DNA from: Mycoplasmatota bacterium
GTDB lineage: Bacteria; Bacillota_I; Bacilli_A; Izemoplasmatales; Izemoplasmataceae
DNA length: 15,187 nucleotides
Direction of reading: 5' to 3'
Assembly (NCBI GenBank): GCA_030641535.1
Contig: DAOWHG010000079.1
Span: 1 to 15,187 of the forward strand
In this document: positions 5,849 to 14,483 of the stretch, piece by piece
Layout: each line of letters begins with the position of its first letter
Position numbering within the stretch: position 1 is the first letter of the stretch
Program-made: the position numbers and the translations under genes
Notes under the pieces: model-generated
Seen by the model: only the letters and a program-made list of their open reading frames with translations
What the model was told of the DNA's origin: nothing
The model's database searches: none

Positions 5849-7834
5849 ATGGAAAATAATTACGAATTGAAATATTTAAAACTTCTAGCTAAGGAGTTTC
5901 CTACTGTTCAAGAGGTAAGTACAGAGTTAATCAATTTAACCGCAATCTTAAATATACCAAAAGGTACAGAACATTTTTTATCTGATATTCATGGTGAATA
6001 CGATACTTTTAATCATTTCTTAAAGAACGGATCAGGAGTTACTAGAAAGAAACTTGATATTATTTTTCCGGAATTTAACAATGTTGAAAAAGACCGTTTA
6101 GCTTTCTTCATATATTATCCTAAGCAAATGTTAAGGAAATATGAAAATTTAATGACAAATGATGAATATCAAATTTTTATTAGAGAACAACTACTAAATT
6201 TAATTGATATAAGTAAGTACCTATCTCAAAAATATACAAAAAGCAAGGTTAGAAAAAGCCTTCCAAAAGCTTTTTCATACATTATTCAAGAACTTATGTT
6301 CGAAAAGAGCACTCATACTGATAAAACTCAGTATTATGATGCAATTATCAATGCAATTTTTAAAACAAAAAGAGAAAGAAATTTCTTGATTGAATTATCA
6401 TATTTCATCCAAAGACTTACTATCGATCGCCTTCATATTGTTGGAGACATTTTTGATAGAGGACCAAGTGCACATCTTGTTATGAATAAAATAATAAAAT
6501 ATCACTCTGTTGATATTGAGTGGGGTAACCATGATATATTGTGGATGGGAGCAGCTTGTGGTAGTAAATTAGCCATCTGTAATGTCCTAAGAAATTCAGC
6601 TAGATACAACACTTTAGATACATTAGAAGACGGATATGGAATTAATTTACTCCCTTTAGCAAGATACGCTTCTAAATATTACCAAGACGATGATTGTACA
6701 ATTTTTCTACCTAAAAATGACACAATTAAGCCAGATATTGATAAAGAACAACTAGTAGCAAAAATGCACAAAGCAATTGCGATTATTCAGTTTAAACTTG
6801 AAGGTTTAGTCTTTAGAAGAAATCCTAATTTTGATTTAAATAGTCGTTTATTACTTGAAGATATAGACTATACTTCTGGAACAATTACTATTGATGATGT
6901 AGTTTATCCCTTAAAAGATAGTTATTTTCCAACAATAGATCCACTAGATCCATATAAATTAACCGAAGAAGAGGAAAATCTCTTAGCACAATTAAAGAAC
7001 GCCTTCTTAAATAACGATTTACTTCAATCACATATTGAATTTTTATTCCAAAATGGACATATGTTCTTAAAATACAATAATAATCTTTTATTCCACGGAT
7101 GTATTCCACTTAATCCTGATGGAACTTTCTCAAAAGTGAATGTTGATGGTAAAGATTATTTTGGTAAAGAGCTATTTAATATCTTGGAAACCAAACTAAG
7201 AGTAAGTTTCTTACACCGCCACAACAAGAAAAGCAACAACAACAATGATTACTTTATCTTCTTATGGCAAGGAGAACACTCTCCACTATTTGGTAAAAAA
7301 GATATGAAAACGTTCGAACGTTATTTTATTAAAGATAAGAAAAGTCACTATGAAGAAATGAATAATTATTTCTTACAAAGAGAAGATGAAACAATTCTAA
7401 AAAACATTTATATAGAATTCAAAATAGATTATAATAAATCAAAAATTATTAATGGGCATGTTCCAAATGATATCTCAGCAGGAGATAGACCTATTCTCGC
7501 TAATGGGCGTATCTATGCGATAGATGGCGGAATGAGCAAGGCTTATGCATCTAGAATCAGTATCGGAGGATATACCTTAGTTATTGATTCTTATAAGATA
7601 TTCCTAATGTCTCATGAAAGATTTACTACAACTTCAGACATAATTGAAAGAGAACAAGATATTATATCTCTAAATCAATCTGAAGAAGTAAATATTGAAA
7701 GAGAGTATCTCTATGATACAGATAAGGGTAAAAAGTTAAAAGAAGAAATAGATGATTTATATAAATTACTAGATGCATATAGAGATGGATTAATAAAAGA
7801 GTACCTAAAAGAAAAACAATCTCACATGAAGTGA
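5849..7834 (+). CDS. fbp: fructose-1,6-bisphosphatase, class III
   Basis: Hydrolyses fructose 1,6-bisphosphate to fructose 6-phosphate and phosphate, the committed gluconeogenic step, in the cytoplasm. The 661-aa length matches the large Firmicutes-type enzyme (about 670 aa in Bacillus subtilis), which is unrelated to class I enzymes. Metallophosphatase motifs appear in order: SDIHGEYD (45-52), GDIFDRG (199-205) and WGNHD (225-229). Further histidines lie in LFHGCIP (H416) and INGHVPN (H537), and IDGGMSKAY lies near residue 560. The start follows GAAAGGGGTG. It is monocistronic, ending in a hairpin shared with acpS, and is divergently transcribed from the thioredoxin-like gene. Its promoter lacks a -35 box and is flanked by an inverted repeat, so it may be regulated by carbon source, though that is inference. 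Confidence 0.97.
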   Translation: MENNYELKYLKLLAKEFPTVQEVSTELINLTAILNIPKGTEHFLSDIHGEYDTFNHFLKNGSGVTRKKLDIIFPEFNNVEKDRLAFFIYYPKQMLRKYENLMTNDEYQIFIREQLLNLIDISKYLSQKYTKSKVRKSLPKAFSYIIQELMFEKSTHTDKTQYYDAIINAIFKTKRERNFLIELSYFIQRLTIDRLHIVGDIFDRGPSAHLVMNKIIKYHSVDIEWGNHDILWMGAACGSKLAICNVLRNSARYNTLDTLEDGYGINLLPLARYASKYYQDDDCTIFLPKNDTIKPDIDKEQLVAKMHKAIAIIQFKLEGLVFRRNPNFDLNSRLLLEDIDYTSGTITIDDVVYPLKDSYFPTIDPLDPYKLTEEEENLLAQLKNAFLNNDLLQSHIEFLFQNGHMFLKYNNNLLFHGCIPLNPDGTFSKVNVDGKDYFGKELFNILETKLRVSFLHRHNKKSNNNNDYFIFLWQGEHSPLFGKKDMKTFERYFIKDKKSHYEEMNNYFLQREDETILKNIYIEFKIDYNKSKIINGHVPNDISAGDRPILANGRIYAIDGGMSKAYASRISIGGYTLVIDSYKIFLMSHERFTTTSDIIEREQDIISLNQSEEVNIEREYLYDTDKGKKLKEEIDDLYKLLDAYRDGLIKEYLKEKQSHMK

Positions 7835-7848
7835 GATTGTTTTATTCT
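7813..7848. terminator. bidirectional terminator shared by convergent fbp and acpS
   Basis: A perfect 13-bp stem (7813-7825 with 7831-7843) with a 5-nt loop has T-rich tails on both strands. It contains the fbp stop (7832-7834) and reaches into the acpS stop (7842-7844), so both messages end inside or next to their own coding sequence. Confidence 0.85.
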
Positions 7849-8189
7849 TTTGTGCAAATTGCAACTACATAATTCGCTGAATGAGATATGCTTACCAATA
7901 TTTTATCTTCAGGTCTATAACTTGATTTAATATATGGAGCACCAAAATCATCATTCAAAACTTCTACTTCTGTAAAATTCAAAGGTTTATCAAATTTCTT
8001 ATATATTTTAGTGTATGCCTCTTTTGCTGCAAAACGTCCTGATACATACTCTAATTTTCGTTGTTCATTAGAAATAGAGTTATATCTTTCTAATTCAGCT
8101 TTCGAGAGAATTCTCTTTATGAATTTATCATTTAACTTTGGAAGAATCTGTTTAAATTCAACAATATCTATTCCGATTGCTTTACTCAT
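7842..8189 (-). CDS. acpS: holo-[acyl-carrier-protein] synthase
   Basis: Transfers 4'-phosphopantetheine from coenzyme A to a serine of acyl carrier protein, activating it for fatty acid synthesis. At 115 aa it is the normal size for the small trimeric AcpS type. The N-terminal GIDIVE carries the Mg-binding D8. FAAKEA (53-58) supplies E57 and the catalytic lysine region, and SISHS (100-104) is the C-terminal signature. The start overlaps the end of whiA by 8 nt, and the ribosome binding site GGAGGGG lies inside whiA, so translation is probably coupled. The stop lies within the terminator shared with fbp. Confidence 0.96.
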   Translation of the reverse strand: MSKAIGIDIVEFKQILPKLNDKFIKRILSKAELERYNSISNEQRKLEYVSGRFAAKEAYTKIYKKFDKPLNFTEVEVLNDDFGAPYIKSSYRPEDKILVSISHSANYVVAICTKE

Positions 8190-9132
8190 TTAACCCCTCC
8201 AATATTTGATTTGAGAGATCATTTATACTTCTAAATCTGTGATTCAAAGCCGATTTAGAAATTCTCTTATTAAATGTTTCAAAACTTAAATCTGATAATT
8301 CATTTAAAGAAGATTCTGGGAATTTCTTTCTTAGTTCAATAGCTTCTTTCATACTAGTAGGTAACCTAGATATATCTACCATATTTTCTAGAACACTAAT
8401 ACTTCTTAATTGCTTATTAGCAGCCTCTAGAGTTTTATTTTGATTAGCTATTTCCATATTCATTACTCTTGTGATTGAGTTTACAAAGTCTCTTTTTATT
8501 CTCTCATCTTCAAATTCAAACAATGCACTAATGGCTCCTACCACTCTTAAGAAATCAGATATCTTCTCAGATTCCTTAATATAGGCTATATAGCCTCTCT
8601 TTTTCTTTGAAACTTTAGTATTTAAATTAAAATAATTCATTAAGTCTTTTAACGCATTTACATGCTCTTCTGTGTTCGAATGAATTTCAAGATGATAACT
8701 ACTGCTTATAGGTGAATTAATAGATCCTGAAGCTAAAAAAGCCCCTCTTAAATAAGATCTCTTACAACATTCTTTCAATACAACAGTATCATCTATACCA
8801 ATGAAGTAATTTTCATTCGTATTCATTAAACCAAGTTCATTAATAATCTCGTTTACTCTGCTTCTAATAACTATAATGTAGATATCTTTTTTCTTAAGCT
8901 TCATTTGCTTTTTTGATAATATATCAACTTCAATATTATATAATTCTTTTGTGCTCTTAATTACTTTTCTAGCAATCTGAATATTCGTAGTTTGAAATTC
9001 AATTCTGAGTCCATTACTGGATAAATTGATATTCCCATTTAACGTTAAAAGAGCTGATAATTCTGCTAATTGGCAGCATTTATCGGCTTTTAAACTTAGT
9101 AATTCACTTTTAGTGTTTGATGCAAAACTCAT
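8182..9132 (-). CDS. whiA: DNA-binding protein WhiA
   Basis: WhiA is a conserved Gram-positive DNA-binding protein. It is a sporulation regulator in Streptomyces and affects cell division and chromosome segregation in Bacillus. The 316-aa protein has an N-terminal arm and a LAGLIDADG-like domain (about 20-215) with CCKRSYLRGAFLASGSI (122-138), which has lost endonuclease function in this family. The linker SITRVMNMEIAN (219-230) follows, then a C-terminal helix-turn-helix with ISKSALNHRFRSINDL (291-306). Its ribosome binding site is weak (AAGAGTG). In many Bacillota whiA lies beside rapZ and yvcK genes, which are absent here; it is paired with acpS instead, with trxB upstream in a separate unit. 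Confidence 0.95.
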   Translation of the reverse strand: MSFASNTKSELLSLKADKCCQLAELSALLTLNGNINLSSNGLRIEFQTTNIQIARKVIKSTKELYNIEVDILSKKQMKLKKKDIYIIVIRSRVNEIINELGLMNTNENYFIGIDDTVVLKECCKRSYLRGAFLASGSINSPISSSYHLEIHSNTEEHVNALKDLMNYFNLNTKVSKKKRGYIAYIKESEKISDFLRVVGAISALFEFEDERIKRDFVNSITRVMNMEIANQNKTLEAANKQLRSISVLENMVDISRLPTSMKEAIELRKKFPESSLNELSDLSFETFNKRISKSALNHRFRSINDLSNQILEGLNE

Positions 9133-9162
9133 AGTATCACACTCTTTTTATTTTGTTATTTA

Positions 9163-9191
9163 ATTATATCATCTGTAAATATAAATGTCTA
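9163..9191 (-). promoter_or_regulatory. promoter of whiA-acpS
   Basis: Minus-strand TAGACA (9186-9191), a 17-bp spacer and TATAAT (9163-9168) with an upstream TG one base away make a near-consensus extended -10 promoter. It lies between the trxB terminator and whiA. Confidence 0.75.
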
Positions 9192-9198
9192 TAAATAC

Positions 9199-9220
9199 TA
9201 AAAAAGGAGCTTGAGCTCCT
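9199..9220 (-). terminator. terminator of the ligA-uvrA-lgt-trxB cluster
   Basis: AGGAGC-TCAA-GCTCCT on the minus strand (9205-9220) is a 6-bp, GC-rich stem with a tetraloop followed by six T residues. Its upstream arm overlaps the trxB stop codon (9219-9221). Confidence 0.85.
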
Positions 9221-10151
9221 AAGATAGTTTTTTGTTTAGTTCATTAATATATTTTGATACTTCAACAGCTGCGATAGATCCATCGCTTGCTGCAGTTATT
9301 ATTTGACGTAATTCTTTATCTAATACATCTCCAATTCCATATACTCCTGGAATCTTAGTTGCCATTTTAGCATCAACATCAATATAACCCCATTTATTAG
9401 TAATTCCAAGATCTTTTATAAATCCTGTTTCAGGAATTTGTCCAATAAATACAAATGCGCCTTCTACCGCTAATTCTTGAACTTCTTTAGTTTTAGCATG
9501 TTTGATTGTTACGCTTTCAAGTTTGTTTTCACCATTATATGAAACAATTTCATATCCCAGTAAGAAATCCATTTTATTAGTAGCTTTCGCTTCTTCAACA
9601 GCTTTTGCATCTGCTTGAAGAGTTTCTAAAATGTTTACAACAGTAATATGTTTTACCATTTTAGACAGATAAGTTGCTTCTTCAATAGCGCTATTTCCAC
9701 CACCAACAACAACGATATCTAAATCTTTAAAGAAAGCTCCATCACAAATTGCACACCAGCTAACTCCTTTACCAGTTAATCTAGTTTCACCAGGGGCATC
9801 AGTTCCTCTAGGAATAGTACCAGTTCCGATAATAACTGCTTTTGTTTTGTAAATATCTCCACTAGCAGTTTGAATTTCTTTGTAATCTCCTAAATCAACA
9901 ATTTTAGTAACATCACCATATCTGTATTCAACACCTAGTTCTTGTGTATGATTAAACATTTTTTCACTAATTTCAAAGCCAGTAACTTTTCCAAGTCCTG
10001 TGTAGTTTTCAACTTCATAAGTAGTCATCATCTTCCCACCAGGAGCGGCTTTTTCTAACATTAAAGTTTTTAAGTTTGCACGTTGAGTGTAGAGAGCAGC
10101 AGTCATACCACCAGGTCCAGCACCAACAATAATAACATCATAATTATTCAT
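9219..10151 (-). CDS. trxB: thioredoxin-disulfide reductase
   Basis: FAD enzyme that uses NADPH to reduce thioredoxin in the cytoplasm, and so supports ribonucleotide reductase, repair of oxidised proteins and thioredoxin-dependent ArsC. From the start chosen here it has 310 aa. The FAD-binding GAGPGG comes first, then the redox-active C133-A-I-C136 in WCAICDG, then the NADPH-binding VVGGGNSA, and a C-terminal GIGDV FAD motif. I chose ATG at 10149-10151 because GAGGTG sits 6 nt before it. An upstream in-frame ATG at 10170-10172 would add seven residues and share one base with the lgt stop, but it has only a poorly spaced GGAAG. It is the last gene of the cluster. Ferredoxin-NADP reductase is excluded by the CxxC. 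Confidence 0.96.
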   Translation of the reverse strand: MNNYDVIIVGAGPGGMTAALYTQRANLKTLMLEKAAPGGKMMTTYEVENYTGLGKVTGFEISEKMFNHTQELGVEYRYGDVTKIVDLGDYKEIQTASGDIYKTKAVIIGTGTIPRGTDAPGETRLTGKGVSWCAICDGAFFKDLDIVVVGGGNSAIEEATYLSKMVKHITVVNILETLQADAKAVEEAKATNKMDFLLGYEIVSYNGENKLESVTIKHAKTKEVQELAVEGAFVFIGQIPETGFIKDLGITNKWGYIDVDAKMATKIPGVYGIGDVLDKELRQIITAASDGSIAAVEVSKYINELNKKLS

Positions 10152-10171
10152 ATCTTTCACCTCGGTTTTCA

Positions 10172-11059
10172 TTATATAGCATTTTCTTCCAAAGCTTTAT
10201 AATAATGCTTTGTTTTCAATACTAGATGATTAAACAACATAAATGCAATTCCTCCAACAATCATTAATAAAGAAATAATTTGCGCAGTTCTAAGTCCTGT
10301 ATTTCCTATATATAATGAATCTGTTCTCATTGCTTCTATAAAGAATCTTCCTGTACTATACCATATTAGGTATATTGGAAGTAAATCACCAGTTCTAATA
10401 AGTTTAGTTCTTCTTAAAATAAGTAATAATATAAATCCAGCTAAATTCCAAACTGATTCATAAAGGAATGTTGGATGATAATAATTTAATCCATCTGGTC
10501 CATGAAGATACATATTATTAGTAATATAATCTGGAAGATGCAGTGTTTCAGATAGAAACGCTCTTTGATTATCTAGAGATAATACAGGATTATCATTAAC
10601 AACTCCACCAATTACTCCACCATGAGCTTCTTGATTAAAGAAATTACCCCATCTACCAAATGCTTGAGCAATCAAAAATCCCGGAGCAACTAAATCAAAA
10701 GCTCTTAAGAAATCAATTTTTTTAAATTTGGTAAAAAAGTAAACACTTATGAAAGCAGTAATAACTCCCCCATGAATAGCTAATCCACCATCTGAGATAT
10801 TAATTATTTTAAGTAAATCATACTTATATCTATCCCATTCAAAGATAACATACCATAATCTTGTTCCAATAATAGACAGTGGAATAACAATGATTACTCC
10901 GTCCATTATGTCACTAGCTGTAATCCCTATTTTCTTACCTTCTTTTACTCCAAGAACAACAGCCGCAATCATTCCCAAAAGAATCATCACACTATACTTG
11001 TACCAAACAATAACACCTAAATCTAGAAATACATTTGGAATCGGATCAAAAACATGCAT
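10172..11059 (-). CDS. lgt: phosphatidylglycerol-prolipoprotein diacylglyceryl transferase
   Basis: Membrane enzyme that moves diacylglycerol from phosphatidylglycerol to the lipobox cysteine of prolipoproteins, the first step of lipoprotein maturation. About 295 aa and seven hydrophobic segments fit the family. The hallmark AFGRWGNFFNQEAHGG lies at about 133-148. Other conserved parts are DGGLAIHGG (about 90-98), YHPTFLYES (about 194-202) and GRFFIEAMRTD near residue 240. Two starts are possible. AGAGGT is only 1 nt from the ATG at 11063-11065 but 7 nt from the ATG at 11057-11059, so I prefer the latter. The preceding gene ends 45 bp upstream and trxB starts right after, which suggests cotranscription. 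Confidence 0.95.
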   Translation of the reverse strand: MHVFDPIPNVFLDLGVIVWYKYSVMILLGMIAAVVLGVKEGKKIGITASDIMDGVIIVIPLSIIGTRLWYVIFEWDRYKYDLLKIINISDGGLAIHGGVITAFISVYFFTKFKKIDFLRAFDLVAPGFLIAQAFGRWGNFFNQEAHGGVIGGVVNDNPVLSLDNQRAFLSETLHLPDYITNNMYLHGPDGLNYYHPTFLYESVWNLAGFILLLILRRTKLIRTGDLLPIYLIWYSTGRFFIEAMRTDSLYIGNTGLRTAQIISLLMIVGGIAFMLFNHLVLKTKHYYKALEENAI

Positions 11060-11104
11060 AATCATTACCTCTATTCTTTATATATAAGAAACTAAATATA
11101 ATTC

Positions 11105-11662
11105 TTATTTTAAATTTCTTTTTCTAAAATTTTTTATTAACATAGTGCCTATTATATACCTAACTATGGTAAATATCGCTACAAATGCAATTAATAATGC
11201 CTCGTTATTAAAACTAAATAAATCTCCAAAGACGTAGACATCTAAAGTGTAAAAGATAGCTACATACCCAAAATAAAATACAAATCCCATGGATTTTATT
11301 ACAAATGAAAAATGATTAAATAATACATATGTCTTATAAACTGTTTCAAAGAAAGTATAAGTTAAAGCTAAAATTACAATATAGATAATATCTGTATATT
11401 CAGCGAACCTAAATATTTCAATCACAAGATAAATTAAAGTGAGGTTTAATATAAAACTAAAAATGAAATTTACAAAAATATTGTGATGGAAAACACCCCC
11501 AAATTCAATTGATATCAAATTTCGCGGTTTGTTTTCTCGAGACTTTTGTTTAGCCTTTTCTAGCTCTTCAATGGCTTTTAAAAGATTCTCTATTTCTTCT
11601 TTTTCAGCAGTTAGATTCTCTTCGTTTATCTCTTTTTCTTGTTGCATTGGTTCTTTATTCAT
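11105..11662 (-). CDS. unknown membrane protein with N-terminal coiled coil
   Basis: I do not recognise this 185-aa protein. Residues 1-45 are very rich in Glu and Lys and likely form a coiled coil or amphipathic helix (EEIENLLKAIEELEKAKQK). Four hydrophobic helices follow at about 62-84, 91-113, 119-143 and 154-175, with a basic end (KNFRKRNLK), so both ends probably face the cytoplasm. There is no cysteine and no catalytic motif. It starts 3 bp after the uvrA stop, with GAGGTG inside uvrA, so it is likely translated with uvrA. lgt follows after 45 bp. The four-helix part is somewhat like holin- or YvlD-type small membrane proteins, but that is only a resemblance in shape. It is intact and in the same operon as well-known genes. 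Confidence 0.8.
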   Translation of the reverse strand: MNKEPMQQEKEINEENLTAEKEEIENLLKAIEELEKAKQKSRENKPRNLISIEFGGVFHHNIFVNFIFSFILNLTLIYLVIEIFRFAEYTDIIYIVILALTYTFFETVYKTYVLFNHFSFVIKSMGFVFYFGYVAIFYTLDVYVFGDLFSFNNEALLIAFVAIFTIVRYIIGTMLIKNFRKRNLK

Positions 11663-11665
11663 ACA

Positions 11666-14479
11666 TTACACCTCTAGAACTTTTTTTAAATATTCCCCTG
11701 TGAAACTTGCTTTATTTTTACTAATGTCTTCTGGAGTTCCAGTAGCTATGATTTCTCCACCCATGTCTCCACCTTCAGGTCCTAAATCAATAATATGATC
11801 CGCCATCTTAATTACATCTAAATTATGTTCAATAATTATTACTGTAGCACCTAAATTCACAATATGATCTATAACTTTTAATAATCTCTTTACATCATCA
11901 GTATGAAGTCCTGTTGTAGGTTCATCTAAAATATATAAAGTATTCTCAGTAATGCGTTTATGAAGTTCCTTCGCTAATTTAACACGTTGAGCCTCTCCAC
12001 CAGATAATGTTGGAGCTGGTTGCCCTATTTTTAAATAACCTAATCCAACATCATTTAATATCTTCAATTTCATATGAGCTTTAGGTATGTTTTCAAAAAA
12101 TATAACAGCTTCCTCGATAGTCATATCTAATACATCACTTATGTTTTTACCTTTATATTTAACTTCTAATGTCTCCGTATTATATCTTTTCCCATGACAA
12201 ACTTCACATGGAACGTAAACATCAGGTAAAAAATGCATTTCTATTTTAATTAATCCGTCTCCACCACATGTTTCGCATCTTCCACCTTTGACATTAAAAC
12301 TAAATCTTCCTTTTTTATATCCTCTAATTTTCGCTTCATTAGTTAATGCAAAGATATCTCTAATATTATCAAATACGCCTGTATAAGTAGCTGGATTACT
12401 TCTTGGAGTTCTCCCAATTGGTGATTGATCAATATTGATTATTTTTTCAAAATTTTCAACACCTAGTAATTTTTCAAAATCACCAGCAGGTTTCTTTTTA
12501 CGGTAAATTTGATTAGACAACCCTTTATATAAACATTCATTAATCAAACTGCTTTTCCCACTACCACTAACTCCAGTTATCACTGTCAGTACTCCTTTAG
12601 GAATTACAGCACTAATATTTTTTAGATTATTTTGTTTGGCTCCTACAACTTCAATATAACCCTTATTATGTTCTCTTCTGAAGTCAGGAGTATCTATTTT
12701 TAAACGTCCTGAAAGATATTTTCCAGTTATACTGTTTTTGTCTACTAGTATTTCGTCAATTGTTCCTTGGAAAACAACTTCCCCTCCACTAAGTCCAGCT
12801 CCTGGACCTATATCAATAATTTGATCAGCTTTAAACATTGTTTCTTCATCATGCTCAACAACAATTAGGGTATTTCCTAAATCTCTCATTTTCTTCAATG
12901 TATTAATTAATTTGTTATTGTCTCTTTGATGAAGACCTATGCTTGGTTCATCTAACACGTAAAGAACACCAGTTAATTGTGATCCTATTTGTGTGGCTAA
13001 TCTAATTCTTTGACTTTCTCCACCGCTTAATGTAGCGGATTGTCTTGATAAAGTTAAATAGTTTAGTCCAACATTTTCTAAAAAACATAATCTTTCAATT
13101 ATTTCTTTTAAAACCATTTCACTAATTTTTTTATCTGTCTCATTTAACTCTAAACCTCTAAAAAACTTAATTGTATCTTTAATGGATAAATCAGTAAGAG
13201 AAATTATATCTATCCCACCAACTTTTACACTTAATGCTTTCTTGTTTAGTTTCTTTCCTTTACAAACCTTGCATGGACTAACTGACATATATCCTTCAAT
13301 CCAATCTCTAATAAATCGTGAAGTAGTCTCCATATATCTTCTTTCAAAGTTTGTTATTACACCTTCGAATACATCATTTTTTTGATGTAAATATCCATTT
13401 TCAGATTTTCCACCAAAAATGAAAGTCATTTTATCTTTGCTACCATATAAAACTATATCTATATGCTCTTGAGACATATCTTTTACCTTTTGATCTAAAT
13501 CAAAGTTGTAAAACTCAGCAGTTTGTCTTAACATTGCGAATGTGTAAGTATCAGTGTTTTGCCAACCTTTTATTGCTCCATTATTTATTGAAATATTTTT
13601 ATCTGGAATCAATAATTCTGGATCTATTTTTCTTTTATAACCTAATCCGTGACATTCAGGACAAGACCCATATGGGGCGTTGAATGAAAATAACCTAGGT
13701 TGAAGGTCTCCAATGCTGAAATCACATTTAGGACATGCATAATGTTCACTAAAAATGTGTTCTTCTTCATTTATTAAAACAACTACTTTTCCTTCTCCAA
13801 TATTTGCAGCAGTTTCTAAACTTTCAAATAAACGGCTTCTAATTCCGTCTTTCATTTTTAATCTATCAATAACGGCTTGAATAGTATATCGTTTATTTTT
13901 CTCCATATCAAAATCATTATCTAAATCAAGGATTTCTCCGTTAATTCTAACTCTTACAAAACCTTCTTTTCTTAATTGTTCAAATACTTTTTGATGAGTA
14001 CCTTTTCTTTCTTTGACTAAAGGAGCTAAGATAACCACTCTACCTTCTGCAATTTCCAATACTTTTTCAGTCATTTGCTCAATACTTTGGCTTGATATTT
14101 CGATATTATGAATTGGACAGATTGGTTTTCCAATTCTTGCATATAGTAATCTTAAGTAATCATATATTTCAGTAACTGTCCCTACAGTACTTCGAGGGTT
14201 CTTAGATGTAGTTTTCTGATCAATACTAATTGCAGGGCTTAATCCCTCAATACTTTCAACATCAGGTTTTTCTAAATTACCTAGAAATTGTCTAGCGTAT
14301 GCACTTAAACTTTCTACATATCTTCTTTGTCCTTCTTTATATATTGTATCAAATGCTAAAGAAGACTTACCACTCCCACTTAAGCCTGTCATTACAATTA
14401 GCTTATTCTTAGGAATACGTAAATCTATATTTTTTAAATTATTTTCTTTTGCGCCTTTAATATAAATCTCATTTAACAT
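11666..14479 (-). CDS. uvrA: excinuclease ABC subunit A
   Basis: UvrA is the damage-recognition ATPase of nucleotide excision repair; as a dimer it loads UvrB onto distorted DNA. At 937 aa it is full length. The first ATPase has Walker A GLSGSGKSS (32-40), ABC signature LSGGES (484-489) and LDEP (509-512). The second has GVSGSGKS (636-643), LSGGEA (825-830) and LDEP (851-854). Zinc-binding cysteines are seen at C249/C252/C273/C276 and C735/C738/C758/C761. The conserved RSNPATYTGVFD lies at 693-704. The ribosome binding site AGGTGAT overlaps the ligA stop, 4 bp before the start, which implies coupling to ligA. The usual partner uvrB is not in the window. Confidence 0.98.
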   Translation of the reverse strand: MLNEIYIKGAKENNLKNIDLRIPKNKLIVMTGLSGSGKSSLAFDTIYKEGQRRYVESLSAYARQFLGNLEKPDVESIEGLSPAISIDQKTTSKNPRSTVGTVTEIYDYLRLLYARIGKPICPIHNIEISSQSIEQMTEKVLEIAEGRVVILAPLVKERKGTHQKVFEQLRKEGFVRVRINGEILDLDNDFDMEKNKRYTIQAVIDRLKMKDGIRSRLFESLETAANIGEGKVVVLINEEEHIFSEHYACPKCDFSIGDLQPRLFSFNAPYGSCPECHGLGYKRKIDPELLIPDKNISINNGAIKGWQNTDTYTFAMLRQTAEFYNFDLDQKVKDMSQEHIDIVLYGSKDKMTFIFGGKSENGYLHQKNDVFEGVITNFERRYMETTSRFIRDWIEGYMSVSPCKVCKGKKLNKKALSVKVGGIDIISLTDLSIKDTIKFFRGLELNETDKKISEMVLKEIIERLCFLENVGLNYLTLSRQSATLSGGESQRIRLATQIGSQLTGVLYVLDEPSIGLHQRDNNKLINTLKKMRDLGNTLIVVEHDEETMFKADQIIDIGPGAGLSGGEVVFQGTIDEILVDKNSITGKYLSGRLKIDTPDFRREHNKGYIEVVGAKQNNLKNISAVIPKGVLTVITGVSGSGKSSLINECLYKGLSNQIYRKKKPAGDFEKLLGVENFEKIINIDQSPIGRTPRSNPATYTGVFDNIRDIFALTNEAKIRGYKKGRFSFNVKGGRCETCGGDGLIKIEMHFLPDVYVPCEVCHGKRYNTETLEVKYKGKNISDVLDMTIEEAVIFFENIPKAHMKLKILNDVGLGYLKIGQPAPTLSGGEAQRVKLAKELHKRITENTLYILDEPTTGLHTDDVKRLLKVIDHIVNLGATVIIIEHNLDVIKMADHIIDLGPEGGDMGGEIIATGTPEDISKNKASFTGEYLKKVLEV

Positions 14480-14483
14480 ATAA

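Noticed and set aside
6888..7109. 73-codon minus-strand open frame inside fbp
   Set aside because: It lies fully antisense to a strongly supported gene, has no ribosome binding site evidence and shows no recognisable protein pattern.
8011..8193. Short plus-strand open frame antisense to acpS
   Set aside because: It is a shadow of acpS, whose motifs are clear. The same applies to plus-strand frames at 10890-11087, 13182-13385 and 14599-14805.
9180..9189. The 10-mer TATAAATGTC shared by the whiA and fbp promoter regions (also 5788-5797)
   Set aside because: In whiA it simply overlaps the -35 box, and a 10-mer this A+T-rich can recur by chance. There is no symmetric second arm at whiA.
11084..11108. 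Inverted repeat ATAAGAA...TTCTTAT between the unknown membrane gene and lgt
   Set aside because: It is only 7 bp with one G-C pair, and no T-run follows on the minus strand, so a terminator is not supported. It probably reflects base composition.
11529..11798. 89-codon plus-strand open frame across the start of the unknown membrane gene and the end of uvrA
   Set aside because: Its Ser/Phe-rich composition is what the complement of Glu/Lys-rich coding sequence gives. It is a shadow of real genes.
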